From JACKAL01 sp964400355 (GTDB lineage: Bacteria; Bdellovibrionota; Bdellovibrionia; Bdellovibrionales; JAGQZY01), in NCBI GenBank assembly GCA_964400355.1, contig CAYNTO010000028.1:1-36751 (forward strand): a stretch of DNA of 36,751 bases, given 5' to 3'. The position numbers and the translations under genes are program-made. Below the pieces are notes generated by a model. That model saw only the letters and a program-made list of their open reading frames with translations, ran no database searches and was not told where the DNA came from. Shown in pieces: positions 31,550 through 36,751 of the stretch (its first letter is position 1; each line of letters starts with the position of its first letter).

Positions 31550-31687
31550 TTAATTTACGGGAACACTATCACACGTCACGTTATCAAAAGTAAAGTAACG
31601 ATCGCCACCTCGAGGAGCATCAACCACGACGCCGAACTGCGCAGCCAACTCCGCAGGCGCAGTCCAACACGAATAGGATACCTTCAA
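31550..31687 (-). CDS. Candidate 45-residue ORF coupled to the SDR stop
   Basis: A TTG codon at 31687 overlaps the SDR stop as TTGA, and an open frame of 45 codons runs to TAA at 31550. The predicted peptide (MKVSYSCWTAPAELA..., Cys7 and Cys39) has a plausible composition, and the frame uses the same codon preferences as its neighbours. The next gene begins 14 nt after the stop. No ribosome site is visible apart from coupling. It could equally be the remnant of a longer gene, so the call is tentative. Confidence 0.35.
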   Translation of the reverse strand: MKVSYSCWTAPAELAAQFGVVVDAPRGGDRYFTFDNVTCDSVPVN

Positions 31688-32433
31688 AGTTGGTTCATAC
31701 CGCCGTCAACAACTATGTCGGAGCCGACGATAAACGAGGAATCGGAGGACGCAAGAAAGAGCGCCGTTCGCGCGATTTCGAGCGAGGTGCCCATGCGTTT
31801 AAGGGGAACCATCTGGCTAATTCCATTTTTTGTAGCGCGGATTTCAGTTTCAGAACCTCCATTTCTTGCGTAGATCGGTGTATCGATGGGGCCCGGACTT
31901 AATGTATTCACACGAATACCTTTACTCACCAGCTCCGATGACAAGGTTTTTGCTAAGTTGATCACCGCCGCTTTGGTTGCCGAATAGATCGTCGAATTGG
32001 GCATCCCCATCGAGCCCATAATCGAGCCGTTCAAAATAATGGATCCTCCGTTTTTAAAGAGGGGAACGAGCTTCTGCACCAAAAACAAGGGGCCCTTCAC
32101 ATTTGTGTTGAACACCTCATCAAACAGCTGCTCAGTGTTTTCTTCGAGCGATGAGAACTTTCCAACTCCCGCATTGATGAAAGCGCCATCGAGGTGGCCG
32201 AATTCTTTTTCGATCGTCTCTGCGAGCTTTGCAATTTCGCTCAAGCTTCCGGAATCGCTGACCGCCATTTTTGCTTTCGGTCCCAACTCTTTGAGCGCTC
32301 TCTCGAGGGTTTCTGAGTTCCGGCCAGTAATGAAAACTTCGGCCCCTTCCCTTGCAAATTTCTTAGCTGTCTCCAAACCCATTCCACTGTTGCCTCCTGT
32401 GACTAATATTTTCTTTCCTACGAACCGACTCAT
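31684..32433 (-). CDS. Short-chain dehydrogenase/reductase
   Basis: The protein has 249 residues, a classical SDR. VTGGNSGMGLE at 11-21 is the NAD(P) loop, NAG at 87-89 the structural motif, Ser137 (NGSIMG), Tyr150 and Lys154 (IYSATK) the catalytic residues, and LSPGPIDTP and GSDIVVDGGM close the domain. The Arg after the second strand (TGRNSE) suggests NADP. The substrate is unknown. It has a strong AGGAGG site and diverges from an Rrf2-type regulator across 183 bp, a frequent arrangement for a repressor and its target. Confidence 0.93.
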   Translation of the reverse strand: MSRFVGKKILVTGGNSGMGLETAKKFAREGAEVFITGRNSETLERALKELGPKAKMAVSDSGSLSEIAKLAETIEKEFGHLDGAFINAGVGKFSSLEENTEQLFDEVFNTNVKGPLFLVQKLVPLFKNGGSIILNGSIMGSMGMPNSTIYSATKAAVINLAKTLSSELVSKGIRVNTLSPGPIDTPIYARNGGSETEIRATKNGISQMVPLKRMGTSLEIARTALFLASSDSSFIVGSDIVVDGGMNQL

Positions 32434-32616
32434 CAGAGCCTCCTGGACTTTCGTTCCCTATAATGGTGCGAATACTTAATTGTATCCGATATAAATACAT
32501 ATTGAACCCTATCGGCTTTAATTGCAACAATAAAAAGTACATTTAATTTGCTATTTTCCTGGACCTTTGATAAGCTAATGATGTTCATGAGTTAGGAAAG
32601 GATCGGTTTTAGGAAC
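32434..32616. promoter_or_regulatory. Divergent control region between the SDR and Rrf2 genes
   Basis: The AT-rich 183-bp gap holds the SDR ribosome site and a -10-like TACAAT (32484-32479, minus strand) for the SDR. For the Rrf2 gene a weak pair TTGAAC (32502-32507) and AACAAT (32526-32531) is seen. A dyad TGTAT-N9-ATACA (32481-32499) overlaps the SDR -10 region, and CCGATA/TATCGG (32486-32515) encloses it. These are candidate operator elements, none of them strong on its own. Confidence 0.35.
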
Positions 32617-33027
32617 ATGGTAGACACTCGGTTTCCAGTATCCATCCACATAATGACGGTACTCGCCCATCACCAGCCCAAACTGGTGACCTCCGACTAT
32701 CTTGCCGACGGTATAAAAACCAATCCGAGTTTTGTGAGAAAGCTCGTTGCCTCTCTCGCCAATGCAGGTCTCATTGAGTCTGTGCGTGGAAAAATGGGCG
32801 GCGCTCGCCTCGCCAAATCTCCTTCCGAAATTACTTTGGATCAAATTTATGTCGCTGTTGGGGACACACCACTGGTGGCCATCCCCGACAAGTCGCCAAA
32901 AAAATCCTGCACCATCAGCTGCTCGATGGCTCATATACTCGGAAAACTCTCCGAAGAAATCGAAGAGAACACTCTTAAACAGCTGCGCAAACAAAGCCTC
33001 AAAGATTTACTCGATCAGGTTGAGTAG
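32617..33027 (+). CDS. Rrf2-family transcriptional regulator
   Basis: The protein has 136 residues. FPVSIHIMTVLAHH, then VTSDYLADGIKTNPSFVRKLVASLANAGLIESVRGK (helix-turn-helix, split at NPSFV), GGARLAKSPSEITLDQIYVAV form the winged-helix fold of Rrf2 proteins. Two cysteines at 98 and 102 (SCTISC) lie where Fe-S members carry three ligands, so it is either a two-Cys thiol sensor or of the cluster-free YwnA type. It probably controls its own gene and the divergent SDR operon. The ATG has AGGA only two bases upstream; a better start is not evident. Confidence 0.9.
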   Translation: MVDTRFPVSIHIMTVLAHHQPKLVTSDYLADGIKTNPSFVRKLVASLANAGLIESVRGKMGGARLAKSPSEITLDQIYVAVGDTPLVAIPDKSPKKSCTISCSMAHILGKLSEEIEENTLKQLRKQSLKDLLDQVE

Positions 33028-33110
33028 CTATTTTTTTATCACTGTACATTCCGCAAATAGTAATTCCACTTTTAGGTTGACCCCCCGACTGGATTTTAGA
33101 ACGATGTCTT

Positions 33111-34379
33111 ATGCAAAAAACGGCTTTAACGGAATTACATCGAATTTTTGGTGACATCTTTAATCTTCGTCGGGATATGGACGAAAAGGGCACCGTCGAA
33201 ATCATTCGCAAAAACGTAGACTTTCACAGTGCCAATGCTTGGACACTGGTGTTTGCTATATTTGTGGCATCCATCGGCCTCAATATGAATTCCACGGCGG
33301 TTATTATCGGCGCCATGTTGATTTCACCACTCATGGGCCCCATCCTCGGTTTTGGACTCGCGCTCGGAATTAACGACGACATTTTACTGAAAAAATCTCT
33401 GCGAAACCTGAGCATTGCCGTCGTGATCAGTATTCTCACCTCGACGCTCTACTTCTTACTCTCACCCTTTCACGAGATCCAATCGGAATTGCTGGCTAGA
33501 ACCCAACCCACGTTTTATGATGTGATGATTGCTTTCTTCGGTGGCGCCGCCGGAATTGTTTCAATCTCTCGAACAGAACGAGGTCAGTCCGTCGCTGGTG
33601 TTGCCATCGCCACCGCCCTAATGCCGCCACTGTGCACGGCTGGATACGCTCTTTCCATGGGAAATCTCAAGTTCCTCGCCGGAGCTCTTTTTCTTTTTTT
33701 AATCAATGGTGTTTTTATTGCGCTCTCCACTTTTGTTTTCGTGCGTTACATGCGATTTCAGTTGGTGAGCTTCCAGGATAAAGACGAACAAACTCGGGTG
33801 CGTCGATGGATTGCCGTAGTTGTGCTGGCCGTTGTCGCGCCGAGCATCGCAATGGCGTGGATCCTCCTCAAGGAATCTCGCTTTAAAATGAAGGCCGAAA
33901 ATTATATTCGAGAGCAGTTCCATTTTAAAAATTCGTTTATCGTCGATCAAGATATTAAATTTCGCTATCGAGATCCCAAAATCACCATCAACGTCATCGG
34001 CAATAAACTTTCGAATGAACAGATCCGAACTCTCCGCCAAAACTTGGCCATTTATGACCTTGCGGACACAGAACTGGTAATCCATCAGATCACCGGCGAA
34101 GCACCCAATGCCGCTTCCACCGACTCTCACACGGCCGAAGTCGCACAACTGCGCCATCAGCTGGCACAACACAAGGAAAACGAAGAGCTGTCTTTGCAAA
34201 TTAAAAACGAGATCAGCACAGTCTTTCCCGTGGTGAGCGATGTGCTTCTCATTAAGAACATGTGCCATGTCGTAATCAAAAAGAAAGCCGCAAAGGAAGA
34301 CCTCACGAAGATGGAAAAGTTCTTACAAACACGTCTCGCCAATCCCGAGCTGAAGGTAAATTACTTAATTCCTATTTAG
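33111..34379 (+). CDS. DUF389 family membrane protein
   Basis: The protein has 422 residues. Residues 35-265 contain six or so membrane helices with the family core NSTAVIIGAMLISPLMGPILG, GAAGIVSISRTERG and GVAIATALMPPLCTAGYAL. The C-terminal 150 residues are a soluble alpha/beta domain with a charged helix (HQLAQHKENEELSLQIKNEI), a common domain in this family. No biochemical role is established to my knowledge. TTGACC (33077-33082) and AACGAT (33100-33105) are 17 bp apart with the -10 ending 5 nt before the ATG and no ribosome site, another possible leaderless start. It lies 83 bp after the regulator, on the same strand. Confidence 0.9.
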   Translation: MQKTALTELHRIFGDIFNLRRDMDEKGTVEIIRKNVDFHSANAWTLVFAIFVASIGLNMNSTAVIIGAMLISPLMGPILGFGLALGINDDILLKKSLRNLSIAVVISILTSTLYFLLSPFHEIQSELLARTQPTFYDVMIAFFGGAAGIVSISRTERGQSVAGVAIATALMPPLCTAGYALSMGNLKFLAGALFLFLINGVFIALSTFVFVRYMRFQLVSFQDKDEQTRVRRWIAVVVLAVVAPSIAMAWILLKESRFKMKAENYIREQFHFKNSFIVDQDIKFRYRDPKITINVIGNKLSNEQIRTLRQNLAIYDLADTELVIHQITGEAPNAASTDSHTAEVAQLRHQLAQHKENEELSLQIKNEISTVFPVVSDVLLIKNMCHVVIKKKAAKEDLTKMEKFLQTRLANPELKVNYLIPI

Positions 34380-34394
34380 CTTTAAATGGCAACT

Positions 34395-35285
34395 TCAACG
34401 AGTGCTGGAAAATATCCAGTTGAGCGTATCACGCCAATCAATCATGCGAATAGGTGTACCGTGACCGCCTGTTTGGAAAAGCTGAAAGCGGATTGCGAAG
34501 TCTGTGCGTGCAGATTTAAAGCGACTAAAGGCCTCATAGTGGCGTTCATAGCGCACAAGCTTATCGTTTGTCCCGTGCAATAGGAAAATCGCTCCGCCAT
34601 AGCTTTTGATTTCCGCAGACGCCAGCATTTTTGGACCTACCCCGGTTGCCATCAGCACGAACCCGGAGACATTTGCTAAATTCTCTGGTTGAAAAAACGC
34701 GCTCTCGCATATGGATCCACCACTCGAAGCGCACGCCAACACTATTTTCGCCTTCGGAGAAACCGCACGCACTTTTTGAACCAAAAGTTTAATTTGCGCG
34801 GCGCCGACTTTCCCAAAATCCAGAAATGAGGGTGAGTAGTAAGTACCATTGTTATTGATTGCAAAATGCTTGAGGCGATTAAAGTTTCCACCGAACGTCC
34901 AATCCTGCATCCCTAGGTCTTTCGTGCCATTGGATCCGTGCGCAAAGATCACCGCAAACGCAGCATCGCTGGTAGCGCCTGCAGCGAGGTAATCGACTTT
35001 TACTGGGCCGGCTTTAAGAGTCTCGGCACGCTCTGAGCCAATGATAGACTCATCCACATACTTGGCCTGGGCCTTCTTCACCGGAATCTCATCGCGTCCA
35101 TTCACGTCGCGCATCTCTTCAAAATCTTTGAGCTCAAAGGCACCGCCGTCTCGAGTCTCGAGAGTCGCGGAATAATTAAAAAGTTCGTCTTTATAAGCCG
35201 GAAGCTCGAGCGACTGCGCCGATACGTTTGCCGCAGTCATTGTAAACAAGTAAAAAGCTGTAAAAATAGTGAACACATTCGACAC
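34395..35285 (-). CDS. Secreted alpha/beta-hydrolase
   Basis: The protein has 296 residues from GTG 35285. That start has GAGGAG six bases upstream and produces a signal peptide ending NVSA; the longer in-frame reading to 35393 would bury the signal. The hydrolase features are the oxyanion FAHGSNG near residue 115, the nucleophile in the AxSxG motif of CASSGGS at Ser188, an acid Asp241 in HGTNDKL and a base His275 in TGGHGTP, a complete triad. There are no further domains. The substrate is not evident; extracellular esterase, lipase or peptidase are options. The stop lies 15 bp from the convergent DUF389 gene. Confidence 0.83.
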   Translation of the reverse strand: MSNVFTIFTAFYLFTMTAANVSAQSLELPAYKDELFNYSATLETRDGGAFELKDFEEMRDVNGRDEIPVKKAQAKYVDESIIGSERAETLKAGPVKVDYLAAGATSDAAFAVIFAHGSNGTKDLGMQDWTFGGNFNRLKHFAINNNGTYYSPSFLDFGKVGAAQIKLLVQKVRAVSPKAKIVLACASSGGSICESAFFQPENLANVSGFVLMATGVGPKMLASAEIKSYGGAIFLLHGTNDKLVRYERHYEAFSRFKSARTDFAIRFQLFQTGGHGTPIRMIDWRDTLNWIFSSTR

Positions 35286-35606
35286 GTCGAACTCCTCGGT
35301 ATTGCTGGAACAGGTAATGGAGGGAATACAGTGCAATTCAAGAGCCACACTATTCAGTAGATCCTGCTTCTCGCGTTCCGCCGGGGCGCTCATCTGGTTA
35401 TTTAGGGAAGATTTATCGCTCCAACGCGCAGAGGATGTTGTTTCTCAAAAGTAATTTATATGAAAATGGTAGCGAACATTTTAACCAAGCCATCATTGAG
35501 CAGAGAGTCCGGGCGGATGCACAACTGGAAGATAAAAGTGGCGTCTTTCCAATGAGTGGCGTAAGTATAAGACTCGTTCTAAATATCAACACGAGGAGAG
35601 CTTGCG
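35286..35606. other. Gene-free region between the hydrolase and the glutamate dehydrogenase gene
   Basis: The 321 bp hold the hydrolase ribosome site at one end and GAGGAG (35593-35598), the dehydrogenase ribosome site, at the other. The only decent -10-like element for the latter is TATAAG (35566-35571), with no matching -35. Short ORFs on both strands are present but none has a ribosome site or convincing composition. I see no RNA gene or repeat. Confidence 0.5.
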
Positions 35607-36751
35607 ATGAGCGAAGCCGCAATGTCCAACACGAATCAATTCATAAACATAGCGTTAGATCATCTCGGCTACGGAGAGCTTGCTCAAAAAGGCCTCCTCA
35701 CTCCCGATCGCGAAACGCGTATCGAAATCGTCATGAAAAAAGACAACGGAGAGCCAGGTCATTATGTCGGTTACCGCGTTCAACATGACAACTCGAGAGG
35801 CCCATTTAAGGGTGGAATTCGATATCACCCCGATGCCGATCTTGACGAGGTCCGCAGCCTTGCAAGCCTCATGACGTGGAAGACGGCGTTGGTCAACGTT
35901 CCCTTTGGCGGCGCCAAGGGCGGCATTCAAGTGGATCCGAGCCTGCTGACACCTCACGAACTGGAACGCCTCACTCGGAAGTTCGTTGATAAGCTTGTCG
36001 CTCTCATCGGGCCAAACCTCGATATCCCAGCACCAGATATGAACACCAATGCCACAATCATGGCGTGGTTTTTTGATCAGTATTCGAAACGCGCGGGATT
36101 CACACCTGCGGTTGTCACTGGAAAACCATTGAACCTTCATGGATCTCCCGGCCGAGAATCTGCTACTGGGCATGGATGTTATTTTGCAGTTCGCGAAGTT
36201 CTCACGCAACTCGGAGAACGCATGGATGGACTTCGTTTTGTTATCCAAGGTTTTGGCAACGTGGGGAGTTGGGCGGCACACTTTATTCATCAATCCGGCG
36301 GAAAAATTTTGGCAGTTAGCGATATCGATGGCGGCATCATGAACAAAGACGGGCTCGATATTCCCGCACTCATTGAATACGTCAGCAAAAATAAAAAAGT
36401 CGCACAGTTTCCAAAAAGCAACCCTATCGGCAATGCCGAGCTATTAGAATTGCCATGCGATGTTCTTATCCCCGCTGCTCTCGGCCATGTCATTACGAGT
36501 GAAAATGCGGATCGAATAAAAGCGCGATTTATTCTAGAGGCCGCAAACGCACCCGTGGCTTTTGACGCCGATCAATTACTAAACTCAAAAGGTGTGGTGA
36601 TTATACCCGACATTTGGGCCAATGCCGGCGGCGTAACAGTGAGCTATTTTGAATGGGCGCAAAACATCCAGGCATTTCGTTGGACAGAAGAGCGCGTCGA
36701 AAAGGAGCTCGAGTCCCACATGGTCGAAGCGTTTAAATGGATCCAGCTCGC
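35607..36751 (+). CDS. Glu/Leu/Phe/Val dehydrogenase, 3' end outside the window
   Basis: At least 381 residues are encoded before the window ends in frame. PFKGGIRYHPDADLDEVRSLA, then MTWKTALVNVPFGGAKGGI with Lys92 and the catalytic Lys104, and PAPDMNT with the Asp144 acid are diagnostic. The Rossmann motif is GFGNVGSWAA near 216, and ANAGGVTVSYFEWAQN near 340 is the C-terminal family marker. The enzyme oxidatively deaminates glutamate (or a branched amino acid) with NAD(P). The length so far fits the hexameric 415-430-residue class. The start is fixed by GAGGAG, eight bases upstream. Confidence 0.95.
   Translation, partial: MSEAAMSNTNQFINIALDHLGYGELAQKGLLTPDRETRIEIVMKKDNGEPGHYVGYRVQHDNSRGPFKGGIRYHPDADLDEVRSLASLMTWKTALVNVPFGGAKGGIQVDPSLLTPHELERLTRKFVDKLVALIGPNLDIPAPDMNTNATIMAWFFDQYSKRAGFTPAVVTGKPLNLHGSPGRESATGHGCYFAVREVLTQLGERMDGLRFVIQGFGNVGSWAAHFIHQSGGKILAVSDIDGGIMNKDGLDIPALIEYVSKNKKVAQFPKSNPIGNAELLELPCDVLIPAALGHVITSENADRIKARFILEAANAPVAFDADQLLNSKGVVIIPDIWANAGGVTVSYFEWAQNIQAFRWTEERVEKELESHMVEAFKWIQL

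Noticed and set aside
32459..32464. Perfect TATAAT on the plus strand near the SDR start
   Set aside because: It is about 150 bp before the plus-strand Rrf2 gene with no -35 and points away from the SDR gene, so it is not a convincing promoter.
35435..35788. Plus-strand frame of 117 codons before and into the dehydrogenase gene
   Set aside because: Overlaps the real gene in another frame, becomes Arg/Ser-rich there, and lacks a ribosome site.
35655..36293. Long open frame antisense to the glutamate dehydrogenase gene
   Set aside because: It lies wholly opposite a clearly recognised gene and has no ribosome site or domain; it is a shadow of the coding frame.
1..36751. CRISPR array, tRNA, rRNA, insertion sequence or attachment site
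   Set aside because: No spaced direct repeats, cloverleaf sequences, transposase or integrase frames were found; intergenic gaps are mostly under 200 bp.

Overview
The window looks like chromosomal DNA of a Gram-negative bacterium: it encodes an LPS-transport lipoprotein (LptE), an outer-membrane beta-barrel, several lipobox or signal-peptide proteins, MurJ and a type IV prepilin-like protein. Gene order and content (murJ next to rpsT, lptE-holA, a giant pseudopilin, many secreted orphans) fit a Bdellovibrionota or deltaproteobacteria-like genome best, but that is inference; there is no rRNA or other decisive marker. About 32 protein genes are called. I found no tRNA, rRNA, CRISPR array, insertion sequence or phage gene.

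Region 1 (1-9.4 kb) is a surface-glycan and pilin island. It holds four GT2 glycosyltransferases (two of them tandem paralogues), a polytopic GT-C-like membrane protein and a 697-residue cysteine-rich pseudopilin. The genes alternate strands and overlap both head-to-head and tail-to-tail, so some promoters must lie inside the opposing gene. Region 2 (9.4-12.5 kb) holds murJ, rpsT with a canonical terminator, and a metallo-beta-lactamase-fold lipoprotein. Region 3 (12.5-19.4 kb, minus strand) has two units: lptE-holA-(secreted orphan), and a pair made of an Fe-S helicase with an N-terminal PD-(D/E)XK nuclease domain followed by a degenerate-exonuclease/GIY-YIG fusion.

Region 4 (19.4-26.1 kb) is mostly metabolism and housekeeping: class V aminotransferase plus phosphoglycerate-dehydrogenase-like enzyme, purA, an outer-membrane barrel with its ribosome site inside a perfect palindrome, pepP, a CWC/DUF5522 protein, an FKBP and a small secreted cysteine protein behind an operator-like dyad. 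Region 5 (26.2-36.8 kb) has a beta-helix lipoprotein, an ABC-F ATPase, a probable Rrf2-controlled redox operon (SDR, two small ORFs, old yellow enzyme), a DUF389 membrane protein, a secreted alpha/beta-hydrolase and a glutamate-dehydrogenase-type gene cut by the window end.

The most striking cross-window pattern is regulatory. At least eight genes lack a Shine-Dalgarno sequence and have a sigma70-like -35/-10 pair whose -10 box ends 5-8 nt before the start codon, the arrangement expected for leaderless mRNAs. Another ten or so genes have strong GGAG-type sites. Most intergenic hairpins here lack a U-tract; only rpsT has a textbook intrinsic terminator.
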